Part shown: piece after piece, positions 13,689-22,110 of the stretch
Layout of the letters: every line of letters begins with the position of its first letter
How positions within the stretch are numbered: position 1 is the stretch's first letter
Virus record (IMG/VR): IMGVR_UViG_3300045135_000986
Location: 1 to 36,649 of that record
Strand: one strand, 5' to 3'
Source: a virus
Length of the DNA stretch: 36,649 nucleotides
Translations under genes and position numbers: made by a program
Notes under the pieces: model-generated
The model's database searches: none
What the model was told of the DNA's origin: nothing
Seen by the model: only the letters and a program-made list of their open reading frames with translations

Positions 13689-16600
13689 TTAAAATTCCTC
13701 TTTAATATAGTTCTTTCCTAAGTCATAACCAGGAACTCTAGGTACAAGACTAAAAATAGTACCAGGTAATCTATCTGGTTCTGCAATAGCTCTAACCATT
13801 TGGTCTATTGTATTTACTGTAGGACCTCCTATAGCTCCATAGATTGAAGTAGGTGTATATGTTGTACCAGGTATAGGCATACCAAGAGCAGGAGCAGCTA
13901 TATTATAAGCTGTAGGATATATTCCTAAAAATGGATTCATAGAAAATGTCTTAGCTGCTAATAACTGCATCTGTTCTGTATCGTTAAAAATATCATCATA
14001 AGGGTTTTCATAGTCAATACCAATTAACTCAGCTAATTTAGCTCCAGCAGTTACTTTACCATATTCAACTAAAGCTGTTGTAAGTCCAGATATCATAGAT
14101 GCACCTAACGCTCCTACATCTCTATCGTTAATAGCTTTACTTAATAACTGTGATTGTGCAGCAATAGGAAATTTATAGTATTGAAGTAGTATAGAATGTA
14201 AAGGTTTATCAGGGTCTGACATAAGCATAGGTATATCCATAGCTGTAGGTTCTAGTATATTACCTTTAGTAATTCTGTGTAGTACATCAGCAAATCTATC
14301 ACCAACATCTTGTTCCCAATCATCTATGTTAAACTTTTTAATATAACCTTTGTTATCAAACTCTCCATACTTATCCATATTAGCTTTTATTTTAGCTAAC
14401 ATTTCATCATCTAAACCAACTCTAGATAACATAGCATTTTCAGCTGTAGATAAAGATTCACCTCTAGCTCTTTTACTAGCAATATTTACAACTCTTGAAG
14501 TAAATCCTCCAGCTAACATAGACTTCATAGCATCAGTCATAGCTACTAAGCCACCATACCTAAACACAGCATTCTCAGCTTTACGTAAACCATTAATAAC
14601 TTTATTACTTTCAAAGAATTGTGTACCTTCTGTGTACCTAAGCATAGCTTTAGAGTTTTGTATATCAGCTCCAATACCCATACCATTTAACTCATTAATA
14701 AAATCATCTGCTAACTGTTTGTTTGTAATCTTCTTTATAGAAGCACTTATAGATTGTTTAAAGAAACCTAAAGTTTTAACTCCACCCATATGCATAGTAG
14801 GCCCAATTTCATTTAAAGCTACTATAGAGAAGTTAGGACCAAACCTAACATTGTTTAAAGAAGTTGTTACTTTCTTAGCTATTTGTCCCCAAGAGTTAGG
14901 TCTTGATGTAATCTCTCTTGTACCTCTTATGTCTTCAAACACAGTCTGTAAAGCTGCATTAGTTCTATCAATCTCTTCTCTAGACTTACCAGATACTCTA
15001 TATTCCTCTGAAAGGTTTTCTAAGTATTTATCTTTGTAGTCTTGCCAAGTATCTATGTCATCATCTTTAAAAGCTTTTCTAATTGATAACTTACCACTCA
15101 TATCTGTATGATAAAAATCTAATACCTCACTCATATCTTTGTGTACCAAATCATCTAATAGTGTTTCGTCTACATCTATTCTTCTACCTGTAGCAAAACC
15201 ACCACTAACAATATTAGCACCACCAGCTCCATCACTACCTACTAAATCTCTAAGTTGATTTAAGTCTTTTGCATCCTGTATTTTAGCAGCCATCTTAGCA
15301 GCTACTTCAGCTAACTCATTCATCTTAGCATTATATTCAGCTCTAGGTAAATATTCTCTCATAGCTTTTGCAGTAGGAGAGTTTTGTAAAGCCCTAGTTA
15401 ATGTAGCAACCACATTAGTATTTGATTGTATTCTGTCTTTATCAAAGATTCTTGTAAGGTAACCAGTATATTCAGATGGTGACCATCCTTCAAGTTCTGT
15501 TTTCTTTCTTTCAAGTGCTGCTCTAGTTGCATCATTAACGTCACCTACTGGAAGCTCATCAAGTTGTTGTTTAATTTGATTTAGCTCTTTTTCAATCTTA
15601 GGTCTTCTAAGACTATCTTCCATATATTTATAGTATTCATTAAATGTTTCATTAATTTCTCTACTAGCATTACTAGAATAATTTATCTCAGGTTGTGTTG
15701 CTTTAAGTGTAGCTAACTCAGACTCTTGTTGAGGTGTTTTTTCTTTAATACCTTCTAGTACTTCTATTCTAGCTTTGTGTTCTCTAACTTGTTTAGTAGC
15801 TTCTAATCTAGCATCGTACATAAATCTACTAAATTCAGTTTCATTTAATTTCTTTTGTCCGCTATTTTTTAATTCTAAATTATACTTATTGTAAGTTTCC
15901 ATAAGTTTATTTACAGTTGTACCTTTAACTCCTTCAAACTCTCTTTTATAATCAAAAGCAGTTCTTTGAGATTGTACAACAAAGTTACCTTCGCTATCTT
16001 TTAGAGCATCATTAGAGTTAACTAACTTACTAACACTCTTATATATACTAGGTAATTTACTAGAATATAACCAAGCTCTTGGAGAAAACCATTTACTCAT
16101 TTGCGTAACACTTGGAGTAGGTACATCATTTATATCATCAATATCTATGTTTTGTCTAGTACCAGTAAATCCTGCAGAACCTATAGATTGATTATGTAGG
16201 TTTTCTGTTACTTCATTTATTTGATTATTAAACTGAGTTGTATCAGCTTCAATAGCATTTAATATAGATTGTTGTTGAGTAGGTGTATGTTGATTAAAGA
16301 AATCAAACCAACCTTTAGCTCCTAATGTACCGCCTAAAGCAGTACCAAATAGAAACGTATTAAATCTAGCATCTTCATCTTCTATACCTTGTGTTTCTTG
16401 TCTAAAAGTTTCTGAAGCATATCCTGCTATACCACCTTCAACAGCACCTAAAGCTATACTAGATGTTTTCTTATATTGATTCATTACCTTGTTTATAGCT
16501 TTTAAAGATGTAACAGCTTTTCCTACTCCAAAAGTTGATAAAGCAATAAACCAATCAGCTGGATTAATTAAAGAAGCTGCCCCATATAAACCAATACTAC

Positions 16601-16958
16601 CTGCAACTCCTCCATACTCATATAGGTCTTGTTGTATTTTTTGGTCATCAGCTACTCTGTTTATAATAGCGTTTACTTGTTGTCTATTTCTAAAACCACC
16701 ATTACCTTGTATAGAGTCTTGTGTAATTTTATCTAAAGTAGGAAATTCATTATTATAAAAATCTATTATTTCTTCATCAGAAGCTGTTATATGTTCGTCA
16801 TCTATAGGGTATTTAATTTCTTGTACAAAAGGTAAAGTACCTTCTAATGCAGTAACAAAAGCATCACCAATACCTTTAATGTTTCCCTCTGTAGACGGAG
16901 CTACATCAGTAGTCCTATCTATAAAATTAGTTGAGGGTAATTCTTCTAAATCTATCAT
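13689..16958 (-). CDS. Large internal virion protein (T7 gp16 position)
   Basis: A 1089-aa protein ejected with the DNA in T7-like phages, forming part of the core and the trans-envelope channel. It starts MIDLEELPSTNFIDRTTDVA. A hydrophobic segment lies near residues 104-135 (GSIGLYGAASLINPADWF), and long charged helical stretches with coiled-coil character occupy about 330-560. The C-terminal part is rich in Gly/Pro/Tyr (PFLGIYPTAYNIAAPALGMP). Unlike T7 gp16 (1318 aa) there is no N-terminal transglycosylase motif. The start abuts the stop of the preceding gene with GGAG. Identity rests on size, order and composition. Confidence 0.85.
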   Translation of the reverse strand: MIDLEELPSTNFIDRTTDVAPSTEGNIKGIGDAFVTALEGTLPFVQEIKYPIDDEHITASDEEIIDFYNNEFPTLDKITQDSIQGNGGFRNRQQVNAIINRVADDQKIQQDLYEYGGVAGSIGLYGAASLINPADWFIALSTFGVGKAVTSLKAINKVMNQYKKTSSIALGAVEGGIAGYASETFRQETQGIEDEDARFNTFLFGTALGGTLGAKGWFDFFNQHTPTQQQSILNAIEADTTQFNNQINEVTENLHNQSIGSAGFTGTRQNIDIDDINDVPTPSVTQMSKWFSPRAWLYSSKLPSIYKSVSKLVNSNDALKDSEGNFVVQSQRTAFDYKREFEGVKGTTVNKLMETYNKYNLELKNSGQKKLNETEFSRFMYDARLEATKQVREHKARIEVLEGIKEKTPQQESELATLKATQPEINYSSNASREINETFNEYYKYMEDSLRRPKIEKELNQIKQQLDELPVGDVNDATRAALERKKTELEGWSPSEYTGYLTRIFDKDRIQSNTNVVATLTRALQNSPTAKAMREYLPRAEYNAKMNELAEVAAKMAAKIQDAKDLNQLRDLVGSDGAGGANIVSGGFATGRRIDVDETLLDDLVHKDMSEVLDFYHTDMSGKLSIRKAFKDDDIDTWQDYKDKYLENLSEEYRVSGKSREEIDRTNAALQTVFEDIRGTREITSRPNSWGQIAKKVTTSLNNVRFGPNFSIVALNEIGPTMHMGGVKTLGFFKQSISASIKKITNKQLADDFINELNGMGIGADIQNSKAMLRYTEGTQFFESNKVINGLRKAENAVFRYGGLVAMTDAMKSMLAGGFTSRVVNIASKRARGESLSTAENAMLSRVGLDDEMLAKIKANMDKYGEFDNKGYIKKFNIDDWEQDVGDRFADVLHRITKGNILEPTAMDIPMLMSDPDKPLHSILLQYYKFPIAAQSQLLSKAINDRDVGALGASMISGLTTALVEYGKVTAGAKLAELIGIDYENPYDDIFNDTEQMQLLAAKTFSMNPFLGIYPTAYNIAAPALGMPIPGTTYTPTSIYGAIGGPTVNTIDQMVRAIAEPDRLPGTIFSLVPRVPGYDLGKNYIKEEF

Positions 16959-19559
16959 TTATTCTCCTTTTAATTGCGTACTCTTATATGAAGATAGTAT
17001 CTTAGCTATAGCAAATAATACATTAGCTTTTTTATTGTTTAATAAAACATCTTTAGCATAAGCTTTATCTTTATTAAATTTAGTTAAGTTTATATTAGCT
17101 TCTTTAGCTGCTTTATTTCCAAAGTATTGTTTTCCAGACTTTGTTAAATCTCTAGCTGTAGAAACTAATACCTGTAGTTCTCCTAAAGCTCCTGTATTAC
17201 TTACTTTACTTTGAGAAGTACCGTAATGAGTTTCAGCTGAGTACACTTTTTTAATAGCTGTTTTTAAGTCGTCTTTACTTATATTGTATTTGTTTAATGT
17301 TGTGTTATAAGCTTTTGTATTTTCTACGATATTTTCTACAGCAGTTAAATTCTTTTTCATTGTAGGTGTTTCTACTTGTCTGTTAGCATTACTTAACCAT
17401 ATTTGTTGCTCCTCTTGAGAAGCTGCATTATAGTTTGAAGCTAAAAACATATCTTGAGTAATACCTGTAGAACTTTCATTAATAGTTCCTACATTACTAA
17501 ACAAAGTTTTAATTTCACTTCCCTGTGCTTTAGTAGGTCCTATAGCATCTAGTACTGTATCAACAACATCATCTACTTGTTTTGTAGACTCATTATAATC
17601 ACTATCAGTAGAAAGTTTAAAGTTAGTACCATTTACTCTGTTAGACCAAGACTTAATACCATCTTTAAGTTTTGTAATAATATCAGGAGTAGTTCCTTCA
17701 GTTTCTAGTGTACCAATAATTTCACTGTTGTTTTTATATAGGTCTACTATACCTTTCTTAACATCTGTAATAATATCTTCGCTTATTCCTTCTGTTAAAG
17801 TATTATCTTGATTAATTGCTTCATCAATCTTTTTTTCTATTTGTTGAGCAGCTAATATACCCTTTTGAGCTTTCTTTAAATCTTCTGTTGTTACTTTAGC
17901 ACTTACAAAAGGCAAGTCACTATCAAACACTCTAATACTACCATCTTCTAGTACCTCCACTGTATTGTACTCAAAACCTTCAAACACTGTTTCAATTTGA
18001 GTATTTAATTGTTCTGCTTCTACCTCTTCTATTCTACCTAAAAACTTAGTACCACTAATCTCTTTACTTACTGATGGTACAAAATTATCCTTTACAAAAT
18101 CTATAGAATCTTTAGCATCTCTACCATTTGTATTAAAAGCGTACTGTCTTAAAGAGTTAGCAACTTCTGCATCTTTAGGAGATAATGTAGCTATTACTTT
18201 TTGCCAGTCTTTATAGTATTTATTTTTTTCTCCATATTGTCCATCTTTAATAAGCTCAGAGTTTAATACTTCTCTAATCATTTGAGGGTCAGTTTCAGGG
18301 TATACAGATAAAATCTCTAAAGCTGTTCTATCGTTTTTAGATACGCCATATAAAACTAAATCACCATCTCTTGTGTTTTTTAAGTTATTATAAGCTGTCA
18401 TTTGTGCGTTTAACATATTAGGGTCAGTTGTGTTTGTATTAAAGAAACTTTTTATTATAGCATCAGAAGCTTTTGTATTCTTTGAAACAGTATTAACTAA
18501 ACTAAAATAAGCTCCAGACTCTAAAGAATAAGATATGTTTTTAGATACTTGTTCGTTTACATAAGTTTTTTGTTTAGCATTAAGCATTTCATAATTAGCG
18601 TTGTTAGTAGCGTTGTGTAATTCAAACTCTCCTTCAAAAATATCTTGGTTTTGTTTTGCTTCGTACTCTTTTCTATAGGCAGCTTTAGACTTAACTGCAT
18701 CTGACCTATCTTGGTACTCACTATTATCAACAAATCTATCATATAAATCAGGAGTCATACTATAGTCTCTTTCTACAAGAGCTTTTTGTACCTGATAGTT
18801 TTCTTTAAATACCTTATCTTTACTTTTAACTATAGTATCAAAATTCTTTTTAAGCTTTACTTGAATATCAAGAGCATCTTTAGATTTACTTCCACCTGCA
18901 TATGGATTAGAGTTATAAACTTTAAATAAGTTATTGTATTTAGCATTAAACTCTTTTAAGTCTTCTTTTGTTTTTACATCAGCAATATCTATCTGAGCAT
19001 TTTGAAGAATAGCAGTAGCATATAAACCGTGTACATTTTCTTTTCTAACTCTTGTACCAAACTCACTCATTAAGTTATCGTAATTAAAATCTTCTCCATT
19101 TATATCTGTAGAAAGTCTTTTAAATAACTCATTCTCTTGTGCTTTGTATCCTTCAATCTTAGCTCCTGCTAAAGCTTTACTATAGCTACCACTAAAAGTT
19201 TTTATAAAAGACTCTCTATACTTTTCGTTAACACCTTCATTAGATAAGCTTCTCATTTTATCCTGTAGGTATAAAGCTCTATCTGCATCTGAATTTAAAG
19301 CGTTCATTTCTTCAATAGTAGTTAATCTATCAGTGTAAAACTGACTCATAGCTTCTTCGTCTTTTTGTCCTTGATAAAGTTCGTACCCCTTGATAGCAGT
19401 ATCAGTTACCATACCAAGGGTCTTAGCTAACTTAGACCCTTTAGATTCTTTTTGTTGTACATACCCCATTGTAGGTGTCTGTGTAACGCCAGTCTGTAAT
19501 ACACCTTGTTGTACCTCAGTACCAGGTGTCTTGTTTAGTCTTTGTATTTGTTCTCTCAT
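16959..19559 (-). CDS. Internal virion protein (gp15 position) with C-terminal transglycosylase-like domain
   Basis: An 866-aa, mostly helical, charged protein in the gp15 position. Near the C-terminus, YSAETHYG (E776 candidate catalytic Glu) followed by KVSNTGALGELQVLVSTARD (about residues 785-804) matches the lytic transglycosylase (SLT/Slt70-type) pattern E-S...S-x-x-G-A-x-G-x-x-Q-x-x-x-x-T-A. This would locally open peptidoglycan during DNA entry. In T7 that domain is at the N-terminus of gp16. The remaining about 750 residues are without recognised domains. The start ATG 19559 has GAGGA at a longer than usual distance. Confidence 0.87.
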   Translation of the reverse strand: MREQIQRLNKTPGTEVQQGVLQTGVTQTPTMGYVQQKESKGSKLAKTLGMVTDTAIKGYELYQGQKDEEAMSQFYTDRLTTIEEMNALNSDADRALYLQDKMRSLSNEGVNEKYRESFIKTFSGSYSKALAGAKIEGYKAQENELFKRLSTDINGEDFNYDNLMSEFGTRVRKENVHGLYATAILQNAQIDIADVKTKEDLKEFNAKYNNLFKVYNSNPYAGGSKSKDALDIQVKLKKNFDTIVKSKDKVFKENYQVQKALVERDYSMTPDLYDRFVDNSEYQDRSDAVKSKAAYRKEYEAKQNQDIFEGEFELHNATNNANYEMLNAKQKTYVNEQVSKNISYSLESGAYFSLVNTVSKNTKASDAIIKSFFNTNTTDPNMLNAQMTAYNNLKNTRDGDLVLYGVSKNDRTALEILSVYPETDPQMIREVLNSELIKDGQYGEKNKYYKDWQKVIATLSPKDAEVANSLRQYAFNTNGRDAKDSIDFVKDNFVPSVSKEISGTKFLGRIEEVEAEQLNTQIETVFEGFEYNTVEVLEDGSIRVFDSDLPFVSAKVTTEDLKKAQKGILAAQQIEKKIDEAINQDNTLTEGISEDIITDVKKGIVDLYKNNSEIIGTLETEGTTPDIITKLKDGIKSWSNRVNGTNFKLSTDSDYNESTKQVDDVVDTVLDAIGPTKAQGSEIKTLFSNVGTINESSTGITQDMFLASNYNAASQEEQQIWLSNANRQVETPTMKKNLTAVENIVENTKAYNTTLNKYNISKDDLKTAIKKVYSAETHYGTSQSKVSNTGALGELQVLVSTARDLTKSGKQYFGNKAAKEANINLTKFNKDKAYAKDVLLNNKKANVLFAIAKILSSYKSTQLKGE

Positions 19560-19600
19560 ATTTATGTTATCCTCAGATATTTAATTTGTTGTTAATAGTA

Positions 19601-20347
19601 TTATCTACCAAAAGTACTTTTACTTGAATATAAACCCATACCAGTTTGGAATGCTGTTGCATTTGACATACCAAATAATGAACCAGAAGATGCTCCAAGT
19701 GCAGAACCTGCTGCAAACTGTGAACCACCTAGAGTTGTAAACGTATAACCTGCTGGTACTGACCCCATTGCTGCTGTTTCACCTGCTGACATTAAAGCCA
19801 TTTCTCCTGAAGGTGCTGTTAAAGTTCCTGCTCCTGCTCCTGAAGATGCTCCCGCTCCTCCTAATGCTCCACCCATCATATACCCAGCTCCTGCTGAAAT
19901 ACCAATTTGTAGTGCTGCATCGAAACCAGTTGTGTATTGTGCATCTAAAGCATTTATCTGACTTAACCCCTGTAGGTAAGTAGATTGGTTTTGTAGAGCT
20001 AAACTTCTTTGCTCTGCTTCACTTTTACTAATAATAGTACCAGCTGTTAAAGACTCCTGTAGGTATGTGTTTGCTAACTCTCTTAATGGAGAAGCACCTG
20101 CTACACCTGACTCAGCTTGAGCTGCTCTTACTGCACCTCTTTCTTGAAATCTTTTAATAGCTTCACCTGTAAGTTCCATACCAGCCTGTGCTTTTGCCTC
20201 TGCTTCTTGTTGTTGTTTTAAAGCATAATTCATTTTAGTTGTTGCTGTTATAGAATCTTGTTGGTCAGCTATTGCTTCATTTTGTTGTTTAATTTGGTAG
20301 GCTGATAACCCACCCATTATTACTGCTCCTACTATTGCGTAAGACAT
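19601..20347 (-). CDS. Internal virion protein (T7 gp14-like)
   Basis: A 248-aa protein. The N-terminus has a hydrophobic start (AIVGAVIMGGLSA) followed by a long Gln/Ala-rich helix (residues about 18-130), then a Gly/Ala-rich low-complexity half with GYMMGGALGGAGASSGAGAG. This layout is typical of gp14-like ejection proteins, which insert in the outer membrane. AGGAG lies 8 bases before ATG 20347, and the start overlaps the cupin gene by 16 bases. It heads the gp14-gp15-gp16 series. Confidence 0.88.
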   Translation of the reverse strand: MSYAIVGAVIMGGLSAYQIKQQNEAIADQQDSITATTKMNYALKQQQEAEAKAQAGMELTGEAIKRFQERGAVRAAQAESGVAGASPLRELANTYLQESLTAGTIISKSEAEQRSLALQNQSTYLQGLSQINALDAQYTTGFDAALQIGISAGAGYMMGGALGGAGASSGAGAGTLTAPSGEMALMSAGETAAMGSVPAGYTFTTLGGSQFAAGSALGASSGSLFGMSNATAFQTGMGLYSSKSTFGR

Positions 20348-20769
20348 TTGTTCTTCTCCTGAGTAAATTTTTGTATTAGTTTACCCATAGCTAATGCTTT
20401 AGGGTCTGTGTGACTTACGTACTTATCTTCTAATGTTTCGATATCTTTTTCATCATCTTCATTAGTATGTATAGTTAACCACGTACAATCTTCAAATATA
20501 TAGAGAGTCTTTTGGCTTCCTTCCAAACTCTCAAATACATCACCAGCTTTAAATTCCTTTATCTCTCCATTAATCATTACTTCACATCTACCACTCATAA
20601 CAATATTAAGGTGTGTAGTTTTGTGGGTTTTACCTGCTATTAATAATCCTTGAGGCATAAATATCTCTCGTACATATATACCATCGCTAAAGTGATGTTT
20701 AACAGGCATAAGGTTTGTTGTGTCTCCAAAAGGCTGACGACTACTGTTAGTAAGTTCCTGTGTATTCAT
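20332..20769 (-). CDS. Cupin-fold protein within the virion gene cassette
   Basis: A 145-aa single-domain cupin-like protein. Residues from about 50 (THKTTHLNIVMSGRCEVMIN) give the first cupin motif with histidines, and GEIKEFKAGDVFE plus LYIFEDCTWLTIH the second. The ATG at 20769 is chosen over one at 20853 because AGGAGG lies 6 bases before it and the cupin fold begins after it. It overlaps the gene before and the gp14-like gene after. Such beta-barrels may be structural or bind a small ligand; the role here is unknown. Confidence 0.8.
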   Translation of the reverse strand: MNTQELTNSSRQPFGDTTNLMPVKHHFSDGIYVREIFMPQGLLIAGKTHKTTHLNIVMSGRCEVMINGEIKEFKAGDVFESLEGSQKTLYIFEDCTWLTIHTNEDDEKDIETLEDKYVSHTDPKALAMGKLIQKFTQEKNKCLTQ

Positions 20770-21010
20770 ATAGGTCCTCCTCAATCTCTGTACTATGGTT
20801 CTTAAAGAAATCTTTGTCTTTAATACAATACAACAATCTACCTTGTATTTCATCTCTGTGTTCTTTCCATAACCTAAACAATTGCTTAGGTGTACCTTCC
20901 ATATGTACTATAAATGTATATGGACCAAACTTATCTGTATGCAGTATAGTATTACTAAATACAACATAACTACCATCATCACTAAACATTGTTTTACTAT
21001 CTACAATCAT
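20747..21010 (-). CDS. Small protein in the T7 gp13 position
   Basis: An 87-aa protein (MIVDSKTMFSDDGSYVVFSN start). T7 gp13 is a 138-aa GNAT-like protein needed for virion assembly. Here the middle RLWKEHRDEIQGRLLYCI and end IEEDLYEYTGTY recall the second half of gp13-like proteins, which would make this a shortened form. The resemblance is by eye only. AAAAGGAGC precedes ATG 21010, and its end overlaps the cupin gene by 23 bases. It is followed upstream by a hairpin-rich gap. Confidence 0.7.
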   Translation of the reverse strand: MIVDSKTMFSDDGSYVVFSNTILHTDKFGPYTFIVHMEGTPKQLFRLWKEHRDEIQGRLLYCIKDKDFFKNHSTEIEEDLYEYTGTY

Positions 21011-21132
21011 AGTTGCTCCTTTTTGTCTTAACTTATTAATAAGCGTTTAAACGCTCATATCTCGCTCACAGAGCCTAAACTCTTTCACAAGGGGTCACAA
21101 TAAGCTACCCCTCTAAAAAGCTCTCACGGCTC
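21011..21132 (-). terminator. Hairpin-rich gap after the holin-like gene
   Basis: Three possible hairpins on the minus strand: AAGAGC-CGTGA-GAGCTTTTT overlapping the holin stop (21116-21135), GGGGT...ACCCC (21092-21112), and the 14-bp palindrome AGCGTTTAAACGCT (21042-21055). The first, followed by U residues, is the best terminator candidate. The gap separates the fibre/lysis cassette from the internal virion genes. No small gene is seen. Confidence 0.5.
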
Positions 21133-21495
21133 TTATTTTGATGCTGATGAATTGCCAAAGTAAAAACCAATTATTGCTAATAGTATTTCTCTAGTTGTTG
21201 CATCATACATAATCCCTTTAATTTCTGTAGTTGTCGTAAACAACCACCCTTCATTAACTATAACAGTATGTAGGTCTGGAAAGAAAGCTGGTGCTATAAC
21301 AATGAATGAAAAAATACTCATCATCACTAGTACAATAAATCTTCTAACCCATACACCACCTCTAGCTGAGGCTGCTTCTCTTGACTCTTCATCGTGCTTT
21401 AGTAATTTGTAGGTATTCTCTTGCTGATTTGCAAGGTACTTTAAGAGCCAACCTACTATAGCTGACCCTCCCATTGTTAATAGTTCCACTGACAT
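21133..21495 (-). CDS. Putative holin with two or three membrane segments
   Basis: A 120-aa membrane protein with hydrophobic segments at about residues 6-21, 52-72 (FIVLVMMSIFSFIVIAPAFF) and 101-113 (ILLAIIGFYFGN). A charged stretch, KLLKHDEESREAASARGG, lies between the first and second. The layout fits three-TM phage holins. It directly follows a second small membrane protein (21497) with a one-base gap and AGGAGG in good position. Together they form the probable lysis pair, but no endolysin lies nearby. Confidence 0.7.
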   Translation of the reverse strand: MSVELLTMGGSAIVGWLLKYLANQQENTYKLLKHDEESREAASARGGVWVRRFIVLVMMSIFSFIVIAPAFFPDLHTVIVNEGWLFTTTTEIKGIMYDATTREILLAIIGFYFGNSSASK

Positions 21496-21496
21496 A

Positions 21497-21766
21497 TCAG
21501 CCTCCTGAGACAGATACTGAAAGACCTCTAAAGACTGTTAGTATTAAACCAGTAGATAAAATACCAACTACCCAAACAATACCATTAACTACTACTTTCA
21601 TTCTTGGTAAATCTTTAATAGACTCTTCAAGATTGTTTAGTCTTTGATGGTACGAAGCTAAGGAAGCTACAGCTTTATTCATAGCTGATATCTCTTCCCT
21701 TGTTGCTTTTTGTTCGTCCTTAAGTTCTTTGATGGCACTAATTATTAATTCGTCTTTACCATCCAT
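21497..21766 (-). CDS. Small coiled-coil membrane protein, XhlA-like
   Basis: An 89-aa protein with an N-terminal charged coiled coil (about residues 5-50, ELKDEQKATREEISAMNKA) and one C-terminal transmembrane helix (about 58-80, VVVNGIVWVVGILSTGLILT). This is the layout of haemolysin XhlA-type proteins, often found next to holins. AGAGGA precedes ATG 21766. Lysis accessory or anti-holin role is inferred from position. Confidence 0.68.
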   Translation of the reverse strand: MDGKDELIISAIKELKDEQKATREEISAMNKAVASLASYHQRLNNLEESIKDLPRMKVVVNGIVWVVGILSTGLILTVFRGLSVSVSGG

Positions 21767-21770
21767 AATG

Positions 21771-22109
21771 CTATTCCTCTAATGTATTAATTAAGTTTCT
21801 ATAGAATGTTCTGTTTATTAATTCTTCTTTGTACTTTTCCATTAAACTAGTTGTATCAACACCTTCTAGTTGCATTTCAGTTATCTTTACAATAACCCAA
21901 TCAGTATCAGATAAATACTTTGTAGCTTCTGCTATTTGCTTAGCTTTGTCTTCTTCTAGTTTTAAAGCATCTAAAGCATCTTGTAGTTCTTGAGGTTGAT
22001 ACATTTCTGTACCATCCTCTAAGATTTCTTTTGTGAATTCTTTAAACTCACTATCAATTTGTGTATTAGCTGTGTGTACTTCTGTACCTACTATTTTATA
22101 ATATCCCAT
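21771..22109 (-). CDS. Tail fibre assembly-like protein (behind fibre 22111-24090)
   Basis: A 112-aa protein starting MGYYKIVGTEVHT. YLSDTDWVIVKITEMQLEG (about residues 66-84) is the hallmark (L-S-D-T-D-W) of small phage fibre-assembly and XkdW-like proteins, followed by a basic helix. The ATG at 22109 has GGAGGT 7 bases upstream; an ATG at 22124 would lie ahead of that site. It overlaps the fibre gene stop by a few bases, consistent with a dedicated chaperone for that fibre. Confidence 0.72.
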   Translation of the reverse strand: MGYYKIVGTEVHTANTQIDSEFKEFTKEILEDGTEMYQPQELQDALDALKLEEDKAKQIAEATKYLSDTDWVIVKITEMQLEGVDTTSLMEKYKEELINRTFYRNLINTLEE

Positions 22110-22110
22110 T

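Noticed and set aside
14350-15039. Plus-strand open frame of 229 codons
   Set aside because: It lies wholly opposite the large internal virion protein, has no ribosome binding site, and its composition (Ser/Leu/Ile rich) is that of a frame opposite an AT-rich gene.
20332-20853. Cupin start at ATG 20853
   Set aside because: The extra 28 residues are the overlapping frame of the upstream gene; the ATG at 20769 has AGGAGG 6 bases upstream.
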